From a virus, in IMG/VR virus record IMGVR_UViG_3300043602_000277, positions 1 through 54,061 of that record: a DNA stretch of 54,061 nucleotides, one strand, 5' to 3'. Position 1 is the stretch's first letter. Every line of letters starts with the position of its first letter. The notes under the pieces were generated by a model that searched no databases, was not told the origin of the DNA, and was given only the letters and a program-made list of their open reading frames with translations. Of the stretch, positions 15,574-25,100 are shown in pieces. A program made the position numbers and the translations under genes.

Positions 15574-15906
15574 ATCAATCCATTTTGCAATAAACGTTAC
15601 ACGGTCATTTTGACCCGCCAGTTTACAAGTTATTGCCGCCGCCAGTTTACAAGTTATTCCCGAAAAGGGGCTTTTTTTCGCCCATCGCAGCCATCAAGAT
15701 CGCTTAGATCGGCTTAAATCGGCCATTTTGAGGCCGTTTGCCACAGAGGATGAATGTAGAGACCCATTTTGGATCGCCCTGTGGTGCCCCTTGTGACACT
15801 GCATCAAAAGTTGCTTAATCGCGATCACAAGGAATTGCCGATTATGCTGCTATATAGCCATACGAAATGCAGGATAGATTGCGTGGCAGAAGGAGCAAAA
15901 TAGACC
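15574..15906. repeat. 333-bp non-coding gap with direct repeats and possible terminator
   Basis: No convincing gene lies here. A 19-bp sequence CGCCAGTTTACAAGTTATT occurs twice in direct orientation (15616-15634 and 15640-15658, period 24). It is followed by short hairpin-forming sequence with a seven-T run (15659-15683), then repeats of ATCGGCTTA type (about 15690-15725). The end of the gap contains AGAAGGAG before the next start. Such a large gap is unusual inside a tail operon. It may house a terminator plus a new promoter. Confidence 0.7.
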
Positions 15907-16389
15907 ATGATGACCTTGCGACCTAGCGCGCAGAGCACACAGCAATTCTTCCAAACCATCGAAAGCATCCAGCAGCTCACCACTCCACCGGCGCCGCTGG
16001 TCTCGGCCATCCAGCAGGCGATCTGCGAAGAGTTTGAGCGCAACTTTACCAGCGAGGCAGATGCCGGACTGAGCTGGCCGCGCCTGTCCGAAGTCACCAT
16101 TCGCATCCGTCTGGCGCAGGGCTTTGGCGCCGGCCCGATCCTGGTTCGCACCGGCGACTACAAACGCAGCTGGGTTGATCCGACGCATCCGGCTCACGTT
16201 CATGAGCTACGCCAGTCCTCCAGCCATTGGTCGGTGGAGGAGGGATCAGAACATGCCTTCACTGCCAAGCATGAGCTGGGCGAGGGCAAGACACCGGCTC
16301 GTCCGGCCAGGAACGTGACCGTGGCCGGCGAAGAGCGAATCAGCCGCGTGATCGACGCAGGGCTGAGAAGGATACTCGCCAAGAGATGA
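15907..16389 (+). CDS. Tail completion protein (phage virion morphogenesis type)
   Basis: The 160-residue protein contains GPILVRTGDYKRSWVDPTHPAH, resembling the central LxRTGxLxxS motif of the Mu gpG-like virion morphogenesis family, and a C-terminal KTPARPARNV segment also typical of it. These proteins complete or join tails. It overlaps the tape measure start by 4 bp. Its place between chaperones and tape measure is unusual, since it is normally upstream of the tube gene. That is consistent with insertion or shuffling at the preceding gap. Confidence 0.7.
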   Translation: MMTLRPSAQSTQQFFQTIESIQQLTTPPAPLVSAIQQAICEEFERNFTSEADAGLSWPRLSEVTIRIRLAQGFGAGPILVRTGDYKRSWVDPTHPAHVHELRQSSSHWSVEEGSEHAFTAKHELGEGKTPARPARNVTVAGEERISRVIDAGLRRILAKR

Positions 16390-19073
16390 ACGGCAGCCAG
16401 AAGTTCACCTACATGGTCGACATCGACGTTGCCAGTGCTGAGGCAGCGGCGAAGAAACTCCAGTCGATCTACCAGCAGGCGCTGGCGCAGATCAAGATGC
16501 CGACCGAGAGCGGGCAGAACGTCGTCGCGGCCATGCAGGCGCAGCAGAGCCAGATGAGTGCTGCGGCCAAAGCCGGCTCTTCCGAGCGCGTGGCCGCCAT
16601 GCAGGCCGAGTCTGCGGCCAAGATCAAGCAGGCGAGCGACAGCAGCACCGCCATCATCGCTGCCGAAAAACGCACGACCGCCGCTGTCCAGCAGGAGGCT
16701 GCGGCCCGCCAATCATCGCTGCAAAAGCCGCAACTTGGCGGCGAGCTGATCCCTGGCTTTGGCGGCGCCCAATCTCTCCTCAGCACATCGGTTGCCGGCA
16801 TCGGCATTGGCTTTGCCGCCAAACAGATTGTAGACACCTCGCTGGCGCTCGACGCCCAGGCCACATCCTACAAACGGGTGGAGTTGGCGGCCAAGACGCT
16901 GGCCGGTTCGCAGAGCAATCTCAACGCGCTGATGAAAACCTATGACGAGGCCACTGGCGGCATGGTCGACAAGCAAACCTCGCTGGCGACGGTGACACGC
17001 TTGATGTCGGTCGGCTTTGCCGATTCCACTGAGGAGCTGGAGAAGTTCACACGCGCCGTGCGCGGCATCTCGGTCGCCACCGGCCAGAACCAAGACTATA
17101 TCGGCAGCCAGCTGCAACTGGCGATTGCCAACCAATCGACGATGCGCCTCGACCAGCTCGGTCTCGGCGTCAGCGAGGTCAAAGACCGCATCGAGGAGCT
17201 GCGCGCTGCCAATTCCGAGCTCACGAAAGAGCAGGCCTACCAGGAGGCGATCCTCGGTCTGGCGACAGAAAAGTATGGCGCTCTGACCACAGCCACTGAC
17301 GCCCAGGCGACCAGTGTTGAGAAATTGAAGGTGGCGTGGGCCAACTGGCGCATTGAAGCGGCGCAAGCGGTCACCCCGATTGTCGAGAGCATTGCCGAGG
17401 GTGCGCGTCAGGTGTTCTTCCCCGACCTGCAAGACATTCGCCAACGCCTGGTCACGACCAACGAACAGAACCGATCCATCGCACAGCCCTTTGGTTTAGA
17501 GGACATGGGATCAGCCCCATTGGAAAAGGCCATCAAACTCATCGATGACCTCAACAAAAAGATGGCCGAGGGCGAGCACGTTCCCGAAGGATATGCGAGC
17601 GCGGTGCGAAAAGCCGCCGAGGAAACCTTGCGCTTTGGCAATGTGGGCACTGACACAGCCAGAACACTCGACGCCTTCACGCTGGTCATGGCGTCGGGCG
17701 CAGCGGGTACGATGGACTTGCAGACGGCTCTAGCCCAGGCCGAGCAAGACACGCGTGATGTGGCTGCCGCGGCAGAGGACGCCGACGCCAAGCTGATTGA
17801 ATTCGCCGGAGCAACCCGCACAGCAGCGGGCGAACTAGGCTATCTGGTGGATCTGGCCTATTCAGCGGGCGCCGGCCTCGACGACCTCGGCGACAAGGCC
17901 GATGCCGTGGGAGCCAGGCTGGCCGCCGTGCGCGAGATGAACGCACCCATCAATGCCATCAACCAGCAGATCGGCGCCGGCATCCTGCGAACCGGCGTCA
18001 ACCTCAGTGGTGTGACGGGAACGGATGCGGCCAAACAGCAGATCGCCGACGCGCAGGGCAAGCTCGAATCGCAAATTGCCGACCTCAAAACGCAGGGCAT
18101 CCGTGACCCAACCGAGCTGGCCTTCCGCACCAAGCAGCTCGAAGATGGCCTGATCAAGCCCATGCAAGACCAGATCGATGCCGACAAGGAGGCCACACGC
18201 GCCCGCGAGGCTGCCGACAGAAAAGCAGCCAGCGCTTGGGAGTCGGCGGCCAAAAAGACGGCATCGGAGATGGAGGCAGCGGCCAAGAAGATGGCGGCTG
18301 AGTTTGAGAGCGCCCTGCACGACATTCCAGGCCTTTTTGCGCCAAGCGCTGTGACAGCCGAGGACATGGATGCGGCCAAAGGCGGCTACTACCAGGAGAA
18401 GGCCGACGAGTACCTGCGGCGCTTGATGGATGAGGCCGGTGGCGGCACCGACTATGCCAACGTCGATGTCAAGGACGCCGCCAAAGCCATCGGCATGGAT
18501 GAGAACAGCGCGCCGATGGCGATTGCCAATGCCTTCAAGCAAGCCTGGGCAAGTGGCTCGCTGTGGTCTGACCCGACCAACATCGAAAAGTTCATCAACA
18601 AGGATGCTGTGGTGCGCGAGCTCGAACAAAAGCAGCGCGGCGAGCAAGGACAGAACAACCTGCTCAACTGGCTTGGCCTTGATCCACGCATCGTGGCGGC
18701 AGCCGGCTTCCAGGGCGTTTTGCCGGGTCGTTTGGGCGGAGACGTGCCTGCCGACTGGATGATGAACACGACCTCTGGCGGTGGCGGTGGCGGCAAGGGC
18801 GATTGGTCGCAGGCCAGCGCACAGATGCAGGCGGGGCTGGGCAAGGGCGCAGATTCCGGCTTGCAGCAATTTGGCCTCGACGCCGTGACCACCATCAGCA
18901 ACGCCATGACCGGCGAACAGGCGCAGGCGCAGTGGGACACATTGGGCGAAAGCGTCGGCCAGATGATGACCACCGCCATCGAGACGGGCATCGCCGGCAC
19001 CGACTTTGTTGGCGTTGTCGTTGCCGCTGCGCTCGCACAGATCAACGCGGCTCTGGAGAACACCGTACCATGA
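16386..19073 (+). CDS. Tape measure protein
   Basis: The 895-residue protein is the longest gene after the chaperones. Its N-terminus (VDIDVASAEAAAKKLQSIYQQ) and Ala/Gln-rich coiled coils (KAGSSERVAAMQAESAAKIKQ) are typical of tape measure proteins. One hydrophobic region (LLSTSVAGIGIGFAAKQIV) may insert in the host membrane during DNA entry. A second coiled coil (RAREAADRKAASAWESAAKK) and a Gly-rich segment lie in the C-terminal half. It sets tail length. At about 1.5 angstrom per residue the tail would be near 130 nm, which is an estimate only. Confidence 0.87.
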   Translation: MNGSQKFTYMVDIDVASAEAAAKKLQSIYQQALAQIKMPTESGQNVVAAMQAQQSQMSAAAKAGSSERVAAMQAESAAKIKQASDSSTAIIAAEKRTTAAVQQEAAARQSSLQKPQLGGELIPGFGGAQSLLSTSVAGIGIGFAAKQIVDTSLALDAQATSYKRVELAAKTLAGSQSNLNALMKTYDEATGGMVDKQTSLATVTRLMSVGFADSTEELEKFTRAVRGISVATGQNQDYIGSQLQLAIANQSTMRLDQLGLGVSEVKDRIEELRAANSELTKEQAYQEAILGLATEKYGALTTATDAQATSVEKLKVAWANWRIEAAQAVTPIVESIAEGARQVFFPDLQDIRQRLVTTNEQNRSIAQPFGLEDMGSAPLEKAIKLIDDLNKKMAEGEHVPEGYASAVRKAAEETLRFGNVGTDTARTLDAFTLVMASGAAGTMDLQTALAQAEQDTRDVAAAAEDADAKLIEFAGATRTAAGELGYLVDLAYSAGAGLDDLGDKADAVGARLAAVREMNAPINAINQQIGAGILRTGVNLSGVTGTDAAKQQIADAQGKLESQIADLKTQGIRDPTELAFRTKQLEDGLIKPMQDQIDADKEATRAREAADRKAASAWESAAKKTASEMEAAAKKMAAEFESALHDIPGLFAPSAVTAEDMDAAKGGYYQEKADEYLRRLMDEAGGGTDYANVDVKDAAKAIGMDENSAPMAIANAFKQAWASGSLWSDPTNIEKFINKDAVVRELEQKQRGEQGQNNLLNWLGLDPRIVAAAGFQGVLPGRLGGDVPADWMMNTTSGGGGGGKGDWSQASAQMQAGLGKGADSGLQQFGLDAVTTISNAMTGEQAQAQWDTLGESVGQMMTTAIETGIAGTDFVGVVVAAALAQINAALENTVP

Positions 19074-19420
19074 CCGTATCCATTAACGCTATAACTATCC
19101 CTGTGACGATCAGGGACATTGGCAGCTATGTCTGGGTCGCCTTTGTCGAAGAGAGGCAGAACGGGCTCGGCGAGACGGTCGTCGCCGGCCTGCCTTCCGT
19201 GACCTGGACATTTCCTGTCCTCTATCCGGTCGACTTTGCCTGGTGGACAACGACGCTTTTAGGCGGCGCCTACTACCTCAAGTGCGTGGCCGTCCTGCCC
19301 AACGACCTTGACACCGAGATAACCTATTCGCAGGTCATCGTGCGGCGTCCGACCTACAGCGGTCGCATCAACGGCCTCTATCAGAACGTTGTCGTTAAAA
19401 TCGACACCATGAAAGTTTAG
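19070..19420 (+). CDS. Small tail protein after the tape measure
   Basis: The 116-residue beta-rich protein starts at ATG 19070, overlapping the tape measure stop. It has MTVSINAITIPVTIRD at the start and strands RPTYSGRINGLYQNVVVKI at the end. It sits where distal tail or minor tail proteins are found. I do not recognise a family. Confidence 0.62.
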   Translation: MTVSINAITIPVTIRDIGSYVWVAFVEERQNGLGETVVAGLPSVTWTFPVLYPVDFAWWTTTLLGGAYYLKCVAVLPNDLDTEITYSQVIVRRPTYSGRINGLYQNVVVKIDTMKV

Positions 19421-19424
19421 CCCT

Positions 19425-22115
19425 ATGGCTCCTTTCCAGTGGGCGATCTACATCGGGCCGCCCTGGCATGACGCAGCCAGCCCTTACTATTTTGATTGGC
19501 CGAGCTATAACAAGGACGCTGCCAGCACCCTCAGCGCGGCTTCCACGGTCGCCACGACGCTTGTCTCCGGCGCCGTTTCGGTTGTGCTCGCCAATACCGG
19601 CTCCTTTGCCAGCAAGGGCGGGGTATGGCTTGGCCCGGGTGGCAGTGGCGAGAGTTGGGAATATTGCGAATACACGAACAAGGTGCCGACGAACACGCTC
19701 ACGGGTCTGACGCGTGAGCCCACGGTCGACCGCGACCATAACGGCATCCACTCCGTTGGCGCCGCAGCTCGCCTGTGGTGGCCGCTGGCAGAGAACGACG
19801 GCAAGCTCAACATCAACTTCTCGCTGGATGACCTTTCGGTTGCGTCGGACTGGCAGTTCGAGATCAGCGGCATCAAAGCGCCGCAAGCCGCCTTCCAGCC
19901 GCTGCACCTTGCCATCATCCAATACCGCCAGGCGGTGACCGGCACGCTGACCAATTTCCTGGTCGGCTTCATGGACAGCGGCTCGATCCAGGATGATGCT
20001 CGCAGCACGCGCGGCTGGTCGGCCAAGTTCGCCAGCGTGGGAATGATGTTGCGCCGTACACAGGTCGAAGGCGTGCGCGTCGGCAACTTTGATCTGGCGT
20101 TGGCCGGGGAGGCCACATCGACGGTGCCGCTGGCTGCCCCGCACAAGGAACGCTGGACGGGTGACTTCACACCCGCCAAACCCAACTTTGACGCCAGCAT
20201 CGTTTTGCAAGAGGAGGATGATGGCATCTGGATCGGCGACCGTCTGATCGGCACAACCGAAGATCCGGCAAGCTACAGCGGCCTCAGCCAGATCTACATC
20301 AACCCGCCAGCCTCGATCAACGCCGGCTCGAAGTGGTTTGAGTTCATCTGGAGAGACACCGCAAGCACAGAGATCATCGCCTGGGACAGCGTAAGTGGCT
20401 CTCAGGTACACCTGGATCTGCCCAGCCTCGACATTAACGCCGGCGAGCGCGTGATTGTGGCCGAGAACGAAGTTGTCTTTCTCAGAGAGAACCCTACGCA
20501 AGAGGCGGTGGCTATTTTCGATGTGTCCGGATCGGACAACCCTGGCTTCTTCAATCACCTGTGGCCGGCAGGTGGCGGCATGGCCTTCAACTTCTTCGGC
20601 AGCTTTTCCAGTGGCGTTTTTTGGGGAACGACCACGCCTGGCGATGCCGGCTTTGCAGGCGCCTGGGTCGGGCCATCGCTGCCCGCACCCAAACGTGATG
20701 AGACCATGCGTTGGAAGGCGAACGACCACGGGCATGCCAACACGAAGGATGATTGGGAAGTCAGCATGCGCCAGTCGCCAGGCTACCGCATCCACAACAA
20801 CACGCGTGGCGAACAGGCATGGCTGGCGGTGACCTTGCCGGGCATGGGCCTGATCCTGCATGACGATATTGATGCGGTCAACCCTGCTGCCGGCAGCTTC
20901 CTCGCCATCGATGGGCAGAACGGGCCATCGACCGATGGGCTGGCGAACCCAGGTGATATTGTGGTCGGCGATGAAGTGATTCGCTACATCAACAAAACAG
21001 CGACCAATGTCCAGGTCAGCGAACGCGGCGCCTATGGCACGACAGCGGTCGCCCACAAAGCCAGTGATGCCGTCTTTGTCTTTCACACACAAAACGGCAG
21101 GCTCAGCGTCACCGATGCCATGCCGATTCGGGCCTTGATCTGGGAGCGTCCCGCTGGCAGCAGCAACTACCCGCGTGACTTCAACTGGCGCTATTCGGCG
21201 CTGGAAGCGCGCACACCCGACGCCGAACAGCACGAAGATGACTATGAGTTCTACCAGCCGGTCGCCGACTATGCCTTTCCCAGCATGCAGTTGACACTGG
21301 CGCAGGCACGCGTCAAAACCATCTTGCTCGAGTTCAAGCGCATGGCCGCCGACCCGTCTCGCCCGCGCATCAATCGCCTCAAGGCATTGGTGGATGAGAG
21401 CTATTTTGACAGCTCGCTGTGGCTGGACGAGGGGACGAGCATTGAAGGGCTCATGCAACGCATCCTGCTCAACGCCGGCCTGAGCACTAGCGCCATCCAG
21501 ATCATCGCAAATGGCGTGGCGCCGAGCGGCTTCACGACAGCTATCGATATGGCCTGGAATGTCATCGCCAGCGCCGCCGAGCTGGGCAACAGCATGATCA
21601 AGATCGACCGCGACAGCAAGGTCATCCTACAGCCCGACAACCTCTGGCGTGTGCCGGTCGGCACGTATGCACCCTCCAAAACCTGGACACGCAGCAATGC
21701 CGGCAACGTACAATTCTCGCGCATCGCCGGCGCCACCGCCTCACAGGTCAAACTACACTGGAAGTTGCCGGACGGCAGTGACAGCGGTGTTGCCAAGTAT
21801 CCGGCCACGCCGGCTGCGCTGGGCGCTGAGCAGGAGATCGGGCCACTATACTTTGCCAGCAAGGCCGATGCCGACCTGGCTGCCCGCAAACGCTTCTACC
21901 TAGCTCGCTATCCCTACGAGCTGGTCGTCTCGCTGGCGCAGGGTGATCTGACGGTCGAGCCGCACCAGATCCACCGAGTACAATGGCCGCTCGCTGAGGA
22001 TGGGCAGCAGATTGACAGATTGATCCTGGTGCGCCAGGTGCAGCACTCCATCAGCAACCAGCTGCTGGCAACCGTTCTGCATGGCATCGTCATCGACCAG
22101 GAATGGGAGGTTTAA
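19425..22115 (+). CDS. Large tail hub / baseplate protein
   Basis: The 896-residue protein lies between tape measure and fibre genes and is mostly beta, with many Trp and Gly. Its C-terminal part (residues about 600-896) reads like tail hub proteins: FASKADADLAARKRFYLARYPYELV and LTVEPHQIHRVQWPL, followed by LILVRQVQHSISNQLLATV. It probably closes the tail tube and carries the fibre. The stop overlaps the ATG of the fibre gene (TAATG). A long open frame on the opposite strand (19395-21458) is a composition shadow. Confidence 0.72.
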   Translation: MAPFQWAIYIGPPWHDAASPYYFDWPSYNKDAASTLSAASTVATTLVSGAVSVVLANTGSFASKGGVWLGPGGSGESWEYCEYTNKVPTNTLTGLTREPTVDRDHNGIHSVGAAARLWWPLAENDGKLNINFSLDDLSVASDWQFEISGIKAPQAAFQPLHLAIIQYRQAVTGTLTNFLVGFMDSGSIQDDARSTRGWSAKFASVGMMLRRTQVEGVRVGNFDLALAGEATSTVPLAAPHKERWTGDFTPAKPNFDASIVLQEEDDGIWIGDRLIGTTEDPASYSGLSQIYINPPASINAGSKWFEFIWRDTASTEIIAWDSVSGSQVHLDLPSLDINAGERVIVAENEVVFLRENPTQEAVAIFDVSGSDNPGFFNHLWPAGGGMAFNFFGSFSSGVFWGTTTPGDAGFAGAWVGPSLPAPKRDETMRWKANDHGHANTKDDWEVSMRQSPGYRIHNNTRGEQAWLAVTLPGMGLILHDDIDAVNPAAGSFLAIDGQNGPSTDGLANPGDIVVGDEVIRYINKTATNVQVSERGAYGTTAVAHKASDAVFVFHTQNGRLSVTDAMPIRALIWERPAGSSNYPRDFNWRYSALEARTPDAEQHEDDYEFYQPVADYAFPSMQLTLAQARVKTILLEFKRMAADPSRPRINRLKALVDESYFDSSLWLDEGTSIEGLMQRILLNAGLSTSAIQIIANGVAPSGFTTAIDMAWNVIASAAELGNSMIKIDRDSKVILQPDNLWRVPVGTYAPSKTWTRSNAGNVQFSRIAGATASQVKLHWKLPDGSDSGVAKYPATPAALGAEQEIGPLYFASKADADLAARKRFYLARYPYELVVSLAQGDLTVEPHQIHRVQWPLAEDGQQIDRLILVRQVQHSISNQLLATVLHGIVIDQEWEV

Positions 22116-25100
22116 TGCCCAATACACCGAACAACGCGCGCATCGCCGCTCATGTGACAAGGCAGGCCAACAAGCTGGCCTCTAAGCTCGACAAGCGCTA
22201 TGAGAAGTCACCGGTTGTCTTTCAGGGCGTGAGCGCGGGCCACAACCAGGTGCAAATTGGCGGCAAACTCTACCCGGCAGAAGGCGTCGACGGGCAGGGT
22301 GGATCGTTGCAAGTGGTCAATGTCGGCACGCCGGCTGTGGCTCGCTATGCGCCTCCCAATCGCAGCAGCGTGATTGCGCTCTCCGGTTCGGGTGGTGGCA
22401 GTGGCAGCGGTGGAGGCGGTGGCGGCGGCAGCGGTGGCGGTGCGACCAACCTCGACTCACTGACCGATGTCACCGTAACAGCACCTGCCAACGCACAGGT
22501 CTTGCAATACAGCGCAGCCAGCGGCCAATGGGTCAACGTGCCATTCGCCTTTGCTCCTTCTCCCCATGACCTCAGTGGCGGCCATCATCAAGGCAAGCTC
22601 AACTGGCCGCTGATCAACTTCACCGGCTCGAATTTGACCAGCATCGAAACGCGGCTGCATGTCAATCTGCAAGGCATCGGGCCGGATGACCATCATGCCC
22701 AGGCACACGTCCTGGCAACGGGAACGGCGCTGGGCGGGGATCACACCATCAGCGGGGCAGCGGTGGGAGAGGTGCTGCGCGCCCTGGGGCCAACGAGCGC
22801 CGCCTTCGACAAGCTCTTGCATACCGACCTTGACCCGACCAGCGTCACTGCCAACCAGCATCACAATCAAGCTCATCTGCTGGCGACCGATGTAGCGCTG
22901 GGGCCGGATCACACGATCAGCGGCGCTCTTCCTGGCTATGTCCTGCGCGCCAGCTCGCCGACCGCTGCTCAGTTTATGCAGTTAAACCATGATGACCTTG
23001 ACAATGTGCTGCCCGACCAGCATCACCCGCGCATCCACAACATCGTCACGGGAGATGCGAGTGGGCCTGTCCACTCGATCACAGGCGTTCGCTTTCAACT
23101 GGTGGGAGCAACGGGCACGAATGTGCTAGGGCTGTTGACACCCGCCTCTGCGCCAGGCGCAGCCGAAGCCATCCTCAAAACCGATGTCTATGGCGGCGTT
23201 CAACTCGACACCAATCTGCTTTACGTCGACGCAGCCGACAATTGGGTTGGCATCAACCGCACCCCCGCTGGCGCTGCACTGGATATTACCGCCTTCTCCA
23301 CGGGCGACATTACGCAGCGCATCAAGCAGATCCCCGGCCAAACGCAGCGGTTATGGAGGGTGGAGGATTCGACGGGCCATGAGCTGATCGTGTTGGACAA
23401 TGTCGGCAACTTGCAATCGGGCCAGCCTGGCTTTGTCTCCGGCTTGCTCGGTTGGCAGATCAGCTATAACGGCAATGCTGAGTTCAACAACCTCTGGTGC
23501 CGGGGCGAGCTGCACGCCACGGTATTCGTCAAGGACGAGATCCATGCGACCGGCGGTTCGCTGCTGGTGGCCTCGGCAGGCACGCTGCATGATGATGCCG
23601 CCATTAGCTCAGCGATCACGGATGACGATGAGTTGTGGGTGTACAGCAAGTCGGCGGGGTGGGGCGTGCCGATGACAGTCGTAACCACGTCACCCACCTT
23701 TACGGGCAACATCTTGCATGTATCGCACATCGGCAACATCATCACCATCAATGACCCGCCGAGCGGGCCGGCCTTCTACTTCCAGCCTGGCGACATTATC
23801 CGCAGTAAAACAGAGGTACCGACAGGCGTCACCGATTTCTGGCTGGAAGTTAACGCTGCCCAGCAGATGGATGGGTACGCCAACTATAGCGTGGTCAAAC
23901 GTTCGGGAACGGATGGCCCGTTGCCCAAAGGGTCGGCGGTCGTCAGCTATGGCAAGCAGGGCGATGGTCGCATTATGCTGACCTCTGATCTCAACTATGC
24001 GCCCTACATCGACATTTTTACCATCGGGCCTCAGGTCTGGACAGCCAATGCCGGGTCGATCATCCCACATGTGCGACTGGGCAGATTGGATGGGGTGGGC
24101 GTCCCTGGCTCGCATTTGGCGAATGCTGTCTACCATCCTGGCGACGGTCTGCCTGGCATTACGGGAGACGGCTCCACGCCGCAGTATGGCATGATTGCGG
24201 GCAGCGACCTGAGCGATGCCAACAGCGGCTATCTGATCGCCTCCAACAAGCAACTCGCCCTCTACAAGGTCAACATGCGCCTCAACAACGGCATCGCTGA
24301 CACAGGGCTATGGACAGCCGAGGGCAACCTGCGCATCGGCAAAAATGTGGGCGCCGATGCCACGACAGGTTTTCGGGTCTATACAACGGATGGGCCTACC
24401 AACAACGCCGGAGATGTCGTCATCGGCAATGTGGCAACGGGCAATTATCTGATGTGGTCTCAGCTGAGCGGATCGCTGATCGTCCAGGGGCAGCTCATCG
24501 TGTCGGGTGGCGGCGGCTCGGTAGACAAGGATTACGTCGACACTTGGGATCAGCACTATCATGGGCTGGCATTGACCGCCAGTAGCAATGCCCAGGGCAA
24601 TGCCCAGGTCTATGGAACCGCGCGGCGGCTGGTCGGCGTGACCGGAACCTGGACAAGCCCAGGCCCGAACCAGATCAGTTGGGCATCGCTCAGTGCGGCC
24701 TTTGCCGATGGCACATCTCGCAGCATCGCCAATCCTGTCGCTCCAGGCTATATCACGATCAGCGTGCGCACCTACCTCTTTGTCAGTGTAGCGGGGACGG
24801 GTACGATCACGATGCGACCGCCAGTGACCGACCCTGCTCTGATCAACTCGCCCGACTATGTGCTAATCGCCGTGGCTGATCCTGGCTCGCCCAAAGCATC
24901 GGTGTCCGTAGTGGCGGGAACAACCTACATTTCCGGCACCAATATCGCTACGTTATCGATCAATGCCAATCACATCGCAGCCAACTCCATCTACGCCGGA
25001 ATGATTGTGGGCGGGGAAGTCCATGCTAGCCATATGGCAGCGGATGTGTTCACCACGACTACAGATCAGGCGACCGCCAAAGCCAGCGGGCAGCGCACGA

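Noticed and set aside
17862-18869. A 335-codon minus-strand frame within the tape measure gene
   Set aside because: Antisense to strongly coding tape measure sequence, without ribosome site or recognisable domain.
19395-21458. A 687-codon open frame on the minus strand
   Set aside because: It runs fully antisense to the tail hub gene, has biased composition and no family pattern; it is a shadow of GC-rich coding DNA.
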